Below, piece after piece: positions 1 to 7,124 of a DNA stretch of 15,962 nt (position 1 is its first letter; every line of letters begins with the position of its first letter). The notes below the pieces were generated by a model, which worked only from the letters and a program-made list of their open reading frames with translations, made no database searches and was not told the origin of the DNA. The position numbers and the translations under genes are program-made. This stretch comes from Bacteroidota bacterium (lineage in GTDB: Bacteria > Bacteroidota > Bacteroidia > Cytophagales > Cyclobacteriaceae), in assembly GCA_023431285.1 (NCBI GenBank), contig JAEYXN010000295.1, positions 1-15,962 on the forward strand, written 5' to 3'.

Positions 1-650
1 CCCAATGCCGGTAAACGCGTTTCCCTCTTGTCCGTTACCTGGATCATCACAAGGTCGTGCTTTTTAGCAAGTGCCTTAAGATTCTTCTGGTACTCCTCAT
101 CAATGAAATCCGAAATAAGTATGATGACGCTTCTTCGTTTTATGACGTTCAGTGCAAACGAGATTGCTGCCGAGAGATTGGTTTTTAATGACTTTGGATT
201 AAGCGTAGCAAGCGCTTTAATAACCTCATACGCCTGCGAGTTTCCCTTTACCGGTTTGAGATAACGTTCTTTGACGTCAGAGAAGCAGATCAATCCTACG
301 TGACTGGATTCCTTCACCGCGGAAAGGGTGAGCACTCCGCAGATCTCACGGCCGATATCAGCTTTGGTACGGCCGTTACCTCCGATGTCTTCCGATGCGC
401 TCACATCGAGAATAAAGAATACAGTTTGCTCTTTTTCTTCCTTATAGGTTTTTACAAACGTGCCATGTCCTTTTGCAGAGACAGTCCAATGTATAGTGCG
501 GATGTCATCACCATACTGATATGGCCGAACGTCATCGAATTCCAATCCGGAGCCTTTGAACACAGAATGGAAATCACCCTGCATATGGCTGTTGATAGCC
601 TTGCGTATCTGAATCTCGAACTTCCTAAGCTTTTTCAGGATGTCTTTCAT
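1..650 (-). CDS. DUF58 domain protein, partial (C-terminus beyond window)
   Basis: The complement from the ATG at 650 reads openly to the window edge, giving about 216 residues starting MKDILKKLRKFEIQIRKAIN. The DUF58 signature is clear: FKGSGLEFDDVRPYQYGDD at about residues 31-49, followed by IRTIHW. A LDVSASED stretch near residues 81-88 resembles the DxSxS metal-site motif of the vWA-like fold that follows in this family. A second hydrophobic strand with ILISDF lies near the end of the visible part. DUF58 proteins usually sit beside a MoxR-type AAA ATPase and are thought to act with it as chaperone or metal-insertion partners. No MoxR gene is visible here, because downstream sequence is missing. 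A GTG two codons upstream of the ATG is a possible alternative start. The family call is firm; the cellular role is not known. Confidence 0.88.
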   Translation of the reverse strand, partial: MKDILKKLRKFEIQIRKAINSHMQGDFHSVFKGSGLEFDDVRPYQYGDDIRTIHWTVSAKGHGTFVKTYKEEKEQTVFFILDVSASEDIGGNGRTKADIGREICGVLTLSAVKESSHVGLICFSDVKERYLKPVKGNSQAYEVIKALATLNPKSLKTNLSAAISFALNVIKRRSVIILISDFIDEEYQKNLKALAKKHDLVMIQVTDKRETRLPAL

Positions 651-724
651 CGGCACTATTTCTGCTCGTCGGTAAGGATCGGGAACCAAATCTGTTGGTT
701 GGGTGGTTATCCCGGTCCGGGCCG

Positions 725-751
725 CAAAATAGGACAATTATGACTATTTTG
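725..751. promoter_or_regulatory. Inverted repeat in a divergent intergenic region, candidate operator
   Basis: GCAAAATAG (724-732) and CTATTTTGC (744-752) form a perfect 9-base inverted repeat around an 11-base centre. It lies between the DUF58 start (650, minus) and the DUF4296 lipoprotein start (787, plus). No T-run follows on either strand, so a terminator is unlikely. Each arm contains TATTTTG, which resembles the Bacteroidota -7 element but is one base short of TAnnTTTG. It could be a two-fold operator or a pair of divergent promoter cores. The function is inferred only from symmetry and position. Confidence 0.3.
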
Positions 752-786
752 CCGACCCCAAAGTTTCAATTAGGCTGTATTAGGAT

Positions 787-1143
787 TTGAAAGGTTTGAA
801 TAAATGGTTTGTTTGCTGCCTGGTGGTATCCATGTCCACCCTGGTGATGTCGTGCCGGAAGGAGAAAGACCCCACGATACTCAGTAAGGCCGAAATGGTG
901 AAGGTGCTTACAGAGGTCTATATCGCCGAGGACAAGATCAATCGTCTTTCTGTGACTCCCGACTCATCGATGCTTATCTTCGAGGATTTTCGGAGAAAGA
1001 TCAGTGCAAAAACGGGTATTCCCGACTCGGTATTCCGAAAATCATTTGACTACTATACTGCCCGCCCGCAGGAAATGGAACAGATCTATACTGCTCTTGT
1101 CGACTCCCTCAATCTTAAAGAGCAACGTTCAGCCCAAGACTGA
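787..1143 (+). CDS. DUF4296 lipoprotein
   Basis: A 118-residue predicted lipoprotein. The N-terminus has two early lysines, a hydrophobic core and a lipobox LVMSC with the cysteine at residue 23, followed by the charged run RKEKD. The mature part, from ILSKAEMVKVLTEVYIAED to about residue 112, has the helical pattern of DUF4296, a Bacteroidota family of unknown function. An in-frame TAG stands two codons before the first usable start, so translation must begin at a TTG: 787, or 796 as the alternative. I chose 787 because it supplies the positive residues a signal peptide needs. There is no convincing Shine-Dalgarno site, which is normal in this phylum. The stop is two bases from the mutS2 ATG, so the two genes are probably cotranscribed. 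No function can be assigned. Confidence 0.82.
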   Translation: MKGLNKWFVCCLVVSMSTLVMSCRKEKDPTILSKAEMVKVLTEVYIAEDKINRLSVTPDSSMLIFEDFRRKISAKTGIPDSVFRKSFDYYTARPQEMEQIYTALVDSLNLKEQRSAQD

Positions 1144-1145
1144 CC

Positions 1146-3509
1146 ATGATTTACCCAGGAGATTTTGAACAAAAACTTGGCTTCGACCAGATCCGCCAAA
1201 AGATAAAATCGTATTGCCTTTCGCATTCCGGTGCGTCGTGGGTGGATCGAATGAAGTTTAGCGCTAATGCAGAATTCTTACGAATTCTCCTTCAGCAGAA
1301 TCTTGAGTTCCGGCAGATACTGGAGAAGAGCGAGAACTTTCCTTCACGATATTTTTTCGATGCTGATGAGTGGCTGAACAGAATCGCCCTGGAAGGCAAT
1401 TGGCTGGAGGCTGAAGACTTTCTGAAGTTTTCTTATGCCCTTCAGACAATCAGTGAATGCAAGGCGTTCTTCCTAAAGACCCGCGACGTCTATCGTGAAT
1501 TGTACAAGTTGTGTGAGCCTGTTGTTGTCGCCGAAGGGTTGGTGCGCGCAGTGAATGCCACTATTGATGATAAAGGTCAGGTAAGAGATACGGCCAGTGC
1601 CGAGCTGGGATCGATCAGACGCAAACTCCGGGAAGAACAATCGCGCCTACGCAGGATAGCCGATCAGATTTATAGAAATGCAGTCGTAGAAAAGTGGGTT
1701 CCGGAAGGAGCGCTGCCAACGATCAGGGAAGGAAGAGTAGTGATTCCAATTCTTGCTGAGTTTAAGCGAAGAATGAAAGGTTTCATACTTGATGAATCTG
1801 CTACAGGGCAAACTGTTTTTATGGAGCCCACGGAGATGTTAGACGCAAATAATGAGATCAGAGAGCTCGAGCATGCCGAGAAACGGGAGATCATCAGGGT
1901 ACTTGTTCATCTTACAGATGAGTTTCGGAAAGAGCTCCCTGCACTTAGACAATCTTTTCAGTTTCTGGCGCAAATAGATTTCATTAGGGCAAAGGGAAAA
2001 TTCTCTCTGGATATAGGTGCTGACCTTCCCATTCTCGAGAAGTATCCGGAACTAGTGTGGTACAATGCGCGGCATCCATTGCTTTTCCTGAGCCTCCGGG
2101 GCAAACGCGATATCGTACCGCTGAATATAGAATTGAATCAGCAAGACAGAATGCTGTTGGTATCTGGGCCGAATGCGGGTGGCAAGTCCGTGGCTTTAAA
2201 GACCATCGGGCTGTTGCAATACATGATTCAGAATGGACTGCTCATTCCCCTTTCAGATCGTTCTCGCGTCGGGATTTTCCAAAGTATCTTCCTTGATATT
2301 GGTGATCAGCAGTCGATCGAAAATGACCTCAGTACTTACAGCAGTCACCTCAGGAATATGAATGAGTTTATCCAGTTTTCCGGAGACCGTTCCCTGGTAC
2401 TGATGGATGAGCTCGGCTCCGGGACGGATCCAAATTTTGGTGGAGCGATCGCGCAAGCTGTATTAGAAGCGCTGTTGAAAAAACGAGTGTGGGGTGTGGT
2501 GACAACCCATTATTATAACCTTAAGTTATTTGCAGGTCAGCGCCAGGGTATTCAGAATGCCGCGATGCGTTTCGACGATAGGAACCTTGTTCCGATGTAT
2601 ATGCTTGATCAGGGCAAGCCAGGGAGTTCGTTCGCTCTTGAGATCGCCCGAAAGACAGGGCTTCCCCACCACGTGCTGGCAGAGGCAGAGAAGCTTGTAG
2701 GAAAAGATCTTGCTGGTTTTGAAAAGCTTGTGCGTTCTCTGGAAAAAGAAAAGCAGGAGCTCACAGAACGCCTTCGAAGGATTGAACGCCAGGAGTCGGA
2801 CTTGAAGACAAATCTGGCGAAATACCAGACATTAAATCAGGAGATCGAAGCGAAGAAGAAGGAGATCATTAACAAGGCGAAGGAAGAAGCTGCAGAGTTA
2901 CTGCGGAGTACGAATAAACAGATTGAGAAAACGATCCGTCATATACGTGAGAGCAAAGCCGAAAGGAAGGAAACGCTGAAGATGCGAAAGTCCCTTGAGA
3001 CGTTGAGTACCCAGGTGAAAACTCCTGAGCCAGTGAAGGAGAAAAACGTTGTTGAGATCAAGGAGGGAGATCGTGTCAGGATAGCGGGCCAGGACGGATC
3101 GGGAGTTGTTATATCGATACAGGGCAAGACGGCGTGGGTACAGTTCGGTGAGCTTAAATCGATGACCCGAATTGACAAACTTGAAAAGATTACGTCGGCG
3201 GTGGAGAAGCAGATCGCAATCAAACTCGCTTCCGCCGGAATAAACGTACATGAAAAACGCGCGAACTTCCAAAGCACTCTTGATGTCCGTGGTCGCAGAG
3301 TGGAAGAGGTAACTGGATTGCTGGATCAATTCATCGATACTGCAATCCTGCTAGGGCAGGGAGAGGTACGCATATTGCACGGGAAAGGTGAGGGAGTTCT
3401 TCGCAAAGTTGTACGTGATCAGCTTAAGCGTTACAAGGAAGTGGCCTCTGTATCAGATGAGCACGTAGAGCGCGGCGGGGATGGTATCTCCATTGTAGTC
3501 CTCAAATAA
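1146..3509 (+). CDS. mutS2: Endonuclease MutS2 (MutS-family ATPase with Smr domain)
   Basis: This 787-residue protein has the usual MutS2 length and order. An N-terminal core and lever region comes first, then the MutS ATPase with Walker A GPNAGGKS at residues 341-348 and Walker B LVLMDELGSGTDP with the Asp-Glu pair at 421-422. A long charged coiled coil follows at about 525-630, then a small beta domain around 650, and a C-terminal Smr domain with LDVRG at 712-716 and HGKGEG at 745-750. It lacks the N-terminal mismatch-recognition domain of MutS. Known members act on branched DNA to limit recombination, or rescue collided ribosomes by splitting them; the sequence cannot say which applies here. 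Both Smr motifs are intact, so nuclease activity is plausible. Translation begins two bases after the DUF4296 stop, and the gene ends at a terminator just past its stop codon. Confidence 0.96.
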   Translation: MIYPGDFEQKLGFDQIRQKIKSYCLSHSGASWVDRMKFSANAEFLRILLQQNLEFRQILEKSENFPSRYFFDADEWLNRIALEGNWLEAEDFLKFSYALQTISECKAFFLKTRDVYRELYKLCEPVVVAEGLVRAVNATIDDKGQVRDTASAELGSIRRKLREEQSRLRRIADQIYRNAVVEKWVPEGALPTIREGRVVIPILAEFKRRMKGFILDESATGQTVFMEPTEMLDANNEIRELEHAEKREIIRVLVHLTDEFRKELPALRQSFQFLAQIDFIRAKGKFSLDIGADLPILEKYPELVWYNARHPLLFLSLRGKRDIVPLNIELNQQDRMLLVSGPNAGGKSVALKTIGLLQYMIQNGLLIPLSDRSRVGIFQSIFLDIGDQQSIENDLSTYSSHLRNMNEFIQFSGDRSLVLMDELGSGTDPNFGGAIAQAVLEALLKKRVWGVVTTHYYNLKLFAGQRQGIQNAAMRFDDRNLVPMYMLDQGKPGSSFALEIARKTGLPHHVLAEAEKLVGKDLAGFEKLVRSLEKEKQELTERLRRIERQESDLKTNLAKYQTLNQEIEAKKKEIINKAKEEAAELLRSTNKQIEKTIRHIRESKAERKETLKMRKSLETLSTQVKTPEPVKEKNVVEIKEGDRVRIAGQDGSGVVISIQGKTAWVQFGELKSMTRIDKLEKITSAVEKQIAIKLASAGINVHEKRANFQSTLDVRGRRVEEVTGLLDQFIDTAILLGQGEVRILHGKGEGVLRKVVRDQLKRYKEVASVSDEHVERGGDGISIVVLK

Positions 3510-3510
3510 A

Positions 3511-3546
3511 AAAGGTCTCCATTGCTGAAGACCTTTCTATATTTTT
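3511..3546. terminator. Bidirectional intrinsic terminator between mutS2 and lipoprotein gene
   Basis: AAAGGTCT (3511-3518) pairs perfectly with AGACCTTT (3529-3536) around a 10-base loop. On the plus strand the stem is followed by CTATATTTTT. On the minus strand it is followed by TTTATTTG. It sits between two convergent genes, the mutS2 stop at 3509 and the lipoprotein stop at 3555, so it can serve both. Confidence 0.75.
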
Positions 3547-3554
3547 CAAGGTTG

Positions 3555-4028
3555 TTATTTTGTCATTACGAATACCCAGTCACCTTCGACAGTTTCAGTT
3601 TTTCCCGGGACAAGATAACCTTCACCTGAATAGTCAGGAAGAGTTAGCGTGAGAGTGCCTCCGCTCAATGAATAGTTTATCGTTACGTTGTCTCCTCTTT
3701 TCAGTTCCGAGCTGATATTGGTTCCGAAACTCAGAGTTCCGTTGGCATTCCAGGGACTGAGTTTGCCAGCAGGCCTTCCTTGCGTTACATAAGTCATCGC
3801 TTCAGAAGAGCTCTTTGTAATGGTAATCTTGAAATTGCTGTAGTTGGCGGTATGAGGATCGCTATCGCCATCGTTCGTCACGCTCTGAGCGCTCCATGTT
3901 CCGACAAGAAGATCAACCTGTTTCTCCTTCGCCGATGGGCCATCGCCATCATCGCCACCGCAAGATGCGATGAAGAGAGTGCCGCTAACGAGCAATGCAA
4001 GGGAGAGAATACGAGCTATATGTTTCAT
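3555..4028 (-). CDS. Small lipoprotein, lipocalin-like fold possible
   Basis: A 157-residue predicted secreted lipoprotein. It opens with MKHIAR, a hydrophobic core, and a lipobox FIASC with the cysteine at residue 23. The next residues, GGDDGDG, are acidic, like the lipoprotein export signal that sends Bacteroidota lipoproteins to the cell surface. The mature part begins with a short linker and then LLVGTWSAQSV, a LvGtW-type opening often seen in lipocalin-like beta-barrel proteins of this phylum. The rest is rich in Ser, Thr, Gly and alternating hydrophobic residues, fitting beta strands, and ends with EGDWVFVMTK. No catalytic motif is visible. It is flanked by a terminator downstream and its own upstream gap, so it looks monocistronic. 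Surface location and fold are inferred; ligand or function is unknown. Confidence 0.8.
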   Translation of the reverse strand: MKHIARILSLALLVSGTLFIASCGGDDGDGPSAKEKQVDLLVGTWSAQSVTNDGDSDPHTANYSNFKITITKSSSEAMTYVTQGRPAGKLSPWNANGTLSFGTNISSELKRGDNVTINYSLSGGTLTLTLPDYSGEGYLVPGKTETVEGDWVFVMTK

Positions 4029-4049
4029 TCTTCGATTATTAAATTCTTA

Positions 4050-4080
4050 CGAATATGGCAGTAAAAATGGTAAAATCAAA
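4050..4080 (-). promoter_or_regulatory. Weak candidate promoter of the small lipoprotein gene
   Basis: On the minus strand TTTG (4077-4080) is followed after exactly 19 bases by CATATTCG (4050-4057), a 4 of 6 match to the Bacteroidota -7 element TAnnTTTG. It lies 21 bases before the ATG at 4028. The spacing and position are right but the -7 match is poor. Confidence 0.33.
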
Positions 4081-4160
4081 GATGAAGAGTCCATGAGGCC
4101 TCGGAGTGTAAGATTTTACTCATTCTTCGTCGTTAATAATTTATCATCGGCAAAAGGTAA

Positions 4161-4184
4161 CCTATCCAGGTGTGTCCTGGGAGG
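4161..4184 (-). terminator. Possible weak terminator after the ABC ATPase gene
   Basis: CCAGG (4166-4170) and CCTGG (4176-4180) pair around a 5-base loop. The stem extends past a small internal loop by CCT (4161-4163) with AGG (4182-4184). On the minus strand it is followed by TTACCTTTTG, not a clean T-run. It lies 10 bases after the ABC ATPase stop, at the end of the lpx cluster. Position supports it; the tail is weak. Confidence 0.35.
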
Positions 4185-4193
4185 CATAAATCC

Positions 4194-4835
4194 TTACTTA
4201 AAATCCAGAATATTAAGGGTATGATGTGCGCTCGTATATTCAGCAGGATCGTTGGAGGCGATAAACGTAACACAATGAGAGGGGAGTTTTGCCAGCTCAG
4301 ACTCGTACCATTTGAAACTTGTTTTGTCAAGGTTTGTACCTGGTTCATCAAGAAAAACCAGGTCCGCATCGGTGAAGAGAGCCAATCCCAGCCGAACCCG
4401 CTGCCTCATTCCTGAAGAGAAGTTGCCGATTTGTTTACTCGCCGAACTCGTGAGTGACATTCGATCAATGGCTTCTTTGATGCTCATTTTGTTTCTCGCT
4501 GGCCTGAGCTTGAAGTGAAATTTCACATGTTCCTCCAGTGTAAATTCTTCAATGAGATCAAGGTAAGGTGTAGCAATGGCAACACGATGATAAATCTCCT
4601 CTACGGGGGCTAAAGAATCACCATCATTGTATTTGAGAGAGCCTGTAGAGGGTGGCGTCACCCCACAGAGCACCTGAAGAAGCGTGGATTTCCCAGAGCC
4701 ATTAGGACCTGTAATGGCGTAGATCTTTCCCGGATGAAAATCAAAGGTAAGTTTACGAAAGATCCATTCGCGGTTGTAGCGCTTAGCCAGGGCGTTGGCT
4801 GATATACTGGTTCCGTTCTCAGATCTGGTTTTCAA
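4194..4835 (-). CDS. ABC-type ATP-binding protein, no permease nearby
   Basis: A 213-residue single nucleotide-binding domain. Walker A is GPNGSGKST at residues 43-51, the signature is FSSGM at 139-143 (a variant of LSGGQ), and Walker B is LVFLDEP at 159-165 with the catalytic Glu at 164. The Q-loop position reads ATPYLDLIEEF with no glutamine, and the H-loop reads IASNDP, placing Asn195 where the switch histidine usually is. From memory this IASN form is typical of a Bacteroidota subfamily, so it is probably not a local mutation. No membrane subunit is visible, so transport substrate and partner are unknown. Homology begins around ISANALAKRYNREWIF. The start is uncertain: the first usable codon is the TTG at 4835, 23 bases after the lpxA stop, with no ATG nearby. 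It is probably the last gene of the lpx operon. Confidence 0.85.
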   Translation of the reverse strand: MKTRSENGTSISANALAKRYNREWIFRKLTFDFHPGKIYAITGPNGSGKSTLLQVLCGVTPPSTGSLKYNDGDSLAPVEEIYHRVAIATPYLDLIEEFTLEEHVKFHFKLRPARNKMSIKEAIDRMSLTSSASKQIGNFSSGMRQRVRLGLALFTDADLVFLDEPGTNLDKTSFKWYESELAKLPSHCVTFIASNDPAEYTSAHHTLNILDFK

Positions 4836-4858
4836 TAGTAACGCTTTGTGAAGCGTGG

Positions 4859-5647
4859 TCAGTCGATTCCGCCGTATCCCTTCATAATCCCACGCTCGGA
4901 ATTACGGATGAAATCAAGAATATAGTCACGCTCTTTGGTGGAAGGCATTTCGGCCTCAACTATGTCGACAGCCTTCGAATTATTCATATTCTTCAGAAAG
5001 ATGTAACGATAGATCTCCTGGATCTCGCTGATCTTTTCCGATGAGAACCCGCGGCGACGAAGCCCAACGGTGTTGATACCTGCATAAGCCAGTGGTTCGC
5101 GCGCGGCTTTGGTGTAAGGCGGCACGTCTTTCCGAACCAGAGAACCTCCGCCGATGTAAGCGTGTGCTCCGATCCGTGAGAACTGTTGTACAGCGCATGA
5201 TCCTCCGAAAATAGCGAAGTCGTCAATGATCACATGGCCGGCAAGCTGAACAAGGTTTCCAAGGATGCAATTATTTCCAACGATACAATCATGCCCAAGG
5301 TGAACATATGCCATGAGGAGGCAATTTGCGCCCACAACGGTTTTGTACTTATCGACAGTTCCTCTGTTGATGGTTACGCATTCGCGGATCGTCGTGTTAT
5401 CGCCAATCTCGGCAGTTGTTTCTTCTCCGCGGAACTTGAGGTCCTGGGGAATTCCGGAGATCACTGCTCCCGGAAATATCTTGCAGTTCTTTCCAATCCG
5501 GGCGCCATCCATAATGGTGGTGTATGGCCCGATCCATGTCCCGTCGCCAATCACGACATTCTTCTGGATCGTTGCAAAGGGTTCGATGGTAACGTTGTTC
5601 CCGATCTTTGCCTCTGGGTGTACGTTGGCTAATGGATATTGGCTCAT
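4859..5647 (-). CDS. lpxA: Acyl-ACP--UDP-N-acetylglucosamine O-acyltransferase LpxA
   Basis: This 262-residue cytoplasmic enzyme catalyses the first step of lipid A synthesis, moving a 3-hydroxyacyl chain from ACP to the 3-OH of UDP-GlcNAc. The first 185 residues show hexapeptide repeats of the left-handed beta-helix (such as IGNNVTIEPFATI, IGKNCKIFPGAVI, VGNNCILGN). Then comes a helical C-terminal part with the family stretch GLRRRGFSSEKI at about 195-206. The catalytic histidine is His119 in HLGHDCIVGNN, aligning with His125 of the E. coli enzyme. The LpxA-specific SGIPQDLKFRGEET segment is at 64-77. The ATG shares four bases (ATGA) with the stop of lpxC-fabZ, so translation is probably coupled. 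Length and motifs are intact. Acyl chain length cannot be read safely from the sequence. Confidence 0.97.
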   Translation of the reverse strand: MSQYPLANVHPEAKIGNNVTIEPFATIQKNVVIGDGTWIGPYTTIMDGARIGKNCKIFPGAVISGIPQDLKFRGEETTAEIGDNTTIRECVTINRGTVDKYKTVVGANCLLMAYVHLGHDCIVGNNCILGNLVQLAGHVIIDDFAIFGGSCAVQQFSRIGAHAYIGGGSLVRKDVPPYTKAAREPLAYAGINTVGLRRRGFSSEKISEIQEIYRYIFLKNMNNSKAVDIVEAEMPSTKERDYILDFIRNSERGIMKGYGGID

Positions 5648-7041
5648 GAATCTTTTCGCACGATGCTTGCCGTCATTGTTCCCTCACAAACCAATGTATT
5701 GCCAACGAATGCCCTACCGGACATTTTTGCAATTCCACGCTTGATCGGAACAACCAGATCACACTGAATAACCAGCGTGTCTCCAGGAAGTACCATTTTT
5801 CTAAATCTGAAATTTTCTATTCCCAGGAAGTATGTCCAGTAGTTCTCAGGATCAGGCACTGTATTCAGTACCAATATTCCTCCGATCTGTGCCATTGCTT
5901 CGATCTGAAGAACACCGGGGAACACAGGGTTGCCAGGGAAGTGTCCCTGGAAGAACGGCTCGTTGATGGTCACGTTCTTCACGCCAGCCACACTTTCATT
6001 ATCAAGATAGATGATCTTGTCGATAAGGAGGAAAGGATAACGATGTTTCAGGATCGATGAGATCTTGTTGATGTCCATCACCGGTGGAAGGCTCGGGTTG
6101 TACTTTGGACGTCCCTTCTTGTCAGCTTCCTGCATCGCCTTCTTAAGCTTCTTGGCGAAAGCTACGTTCGCAGCATGACCAGGTCTCGCCGCAAGGATCT
6201 GCGCTTTCAGTGGTCTTCCAGCCAGAGTTAGATCTCCTACGATGTCAAGAAGTTTATGTCGTGCAGGTTCGTTCTTGTATCGAAGCTCAATATTGTTCAG
6301 AATACCTTCCTGCTTAACAGCAACACGCGGTTTGCCAAGCATCTTCGCGATATTCTCAAGTTCGTTCTCCTGAACAACACGGTCGACGATTACGATTGCA
6401 TTATTCAAATCACCACCACGGATCAGATTATTCTTGTAGAGCATCTCAAGCTCATGCAGGAAACAGAATGTGCGGCAGGAAGCAATCTCTTTCTCAAACT
6501 GTCGGATGTCTGTTATCGAAGCATGCTGGCTTCCCAGAACAGGCGAATTATAATCGATCATCACAGTTACGCGATAGTCATCGAGAGGTAGTGCGGCGAT
6601 CTCAACGTTCCTTGCAGCTTCGCGGTAGAACAGCGGTTCCTGCACTTCGAAGAAATCACGAATGGCATTCTGCTCTTCAGTGCCCGCTTCTTTCAGAACT
6701 TCTACGAACTGAATGGAGCTCCCGTCCATGATAGGACACTCTGGTCCGTTCAGCTGGATGAGAACATTGTCGATCTCCAGACCAGTAAGCGCTGCCAGAG
6801 TATGTTCGATCGTGCTAACCCGTGCTCCGCTTTGTTCAATGGTTGTTCCTCTTGAAACGTCGACTACATTATCACAGTCAGCATCAATGATTGGAGATCC
6901 TGGGATGTCTATGCGTTGGAATTTTATCCCGTGATTGGGCTTCGCCGGGAGAAAAGTCATATTGGTTTGAACACCGGTGTGCAAGCCTACGCCGGAAAGC
7001 GTCACGGAGTTCTTGATTGTTTGCTGCTTGATATTTAGCAT
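5644..7041 (-). CDS. lpxC/fabZ: Bifunctional UDP-3-O-acyl-GlcNAc deacetylase / 3-hydroxyacyl-ACP dehydratase (LpxC-FabZ fusion)
   Basis: A 465-residue fusion. The LpxC part (about 1-305) performs the committed zinc-dependent deacetylation of lipid A synthesis. It shows GVGLHTG at 17-23, His80 in STIEHT, and RHKLLDIVGD with His262 and Asp266 completing the metal site; GHA at 288-290 holds the likely general-acid His289. A linker with KKGRPKYNP follows. The FabZ part (about 322-465) dehydrates 3-hydroxyacyl-ACP and has LKHRYPFLLID, His367 in FFQGHFPGNP and Glu381 in QIEAMAQ. Such fusions are usual in Bacteroidota. The reading frame is open to an ATG at 7089, which would add 16 residues. I prefer the ATG at 7041 because homologs begin near KQQTIKNSVTLSGVGLHTG and because a consensus promoter (7060-7090) lies inside the longer version. 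The stop overlaps lpxA. Confidence 0.96.
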   Translation of the reverse strand: MLNIKQQTIKNSVTLSGVGLHTGVQTNMTFLPAKPNHGIKFQRIDIPGSPIIDADCDNVVDVSRGTTIEQSGARVSTIEHTLAALTGLEIDNVLIQLNGPECPIMDGSSIQFVEVLKEAGTEEQNAIRDFFEVQEPLFYREAARNVEIAALPLDDYRVTVMIDYNSPVLGSQHASITDIRQFEKEIASCRTFCFLHELEMLYKNNLIRGGDLNNAIVIVDRVVQENELENIAKMLGKPRVAVKQEGILNNIELRYKNEPARHKLLDIVGDLTLAGRPLKAQILAARPGHAANVAFAKKLKKAMQEADKKGRPKYNPSLPPVMDINKISSILKHRYPFLLIDKIIYLDNESVAGVKNVTINEPFFQGHFPGNPVFPGVLQIEAMAQIGGILVLNTVPDPENYWTYFLGIENFRFRKMVLPGDTLVIQCDLVVPIKRGIAKMSGRAFVGNTLVCEGTMTASIVRKDS

Positions 7042-7059
7042 TTGATCTGGAAAAGTGGG

Positions 7060-7090
7060 CAAATTTAAGCTCAAACTCCAGATAATCAAA
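7060..7090 (-). promoter_or_regulatory. Bacteroidota consensus promoter of lpxC-fabZ
   Basis: On the minus strand TTTG (7087-7090) is followed after exactly 19 bases by TAAATTTG (7060-7067), a perfect match to TAnnTTTG. It sits 18 bases before the ATG at 7041, leaving a leader of roughly 10-15 bases. It lies between lpxD and lpxC, so lpxC-fabZ and the genes after it can be transcribed apart from lpxD. The match is direct; activity is inferred. Confidence 0.62.
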
Positions 7091-7124
7091 CTAAATGGAG
7101 GTGGACACCGGAGGATACGCTAAG

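Noticed and set aside
711..721. CCCGG-T-CCGGG palindrome
   Set aside because: The centre is a single base so it cannot form a hairpin, and an 11-base GC palindrome alone is weak evidence for a binding site.
300..743. Open frame of 147 codons on the plus strand
   Set aside because: It lies opposite the DUF58 gene, whose complement translation carries clear family motifs; this frame has no recognisable domain.
2898..3329. Open frame of 143 codons on the minus strand inside mutS2
   Set aside because: It is antisense to the coiled-coil and Smr region of mutS2, which is intact and well conserved.
7041..7089. Sixteen-residue N-terminal extension of LpxC-FabZ from the ATG at 7089
   Set aside because: A perfect promoter lies inside it and family homology begins after the ATG at 7041.
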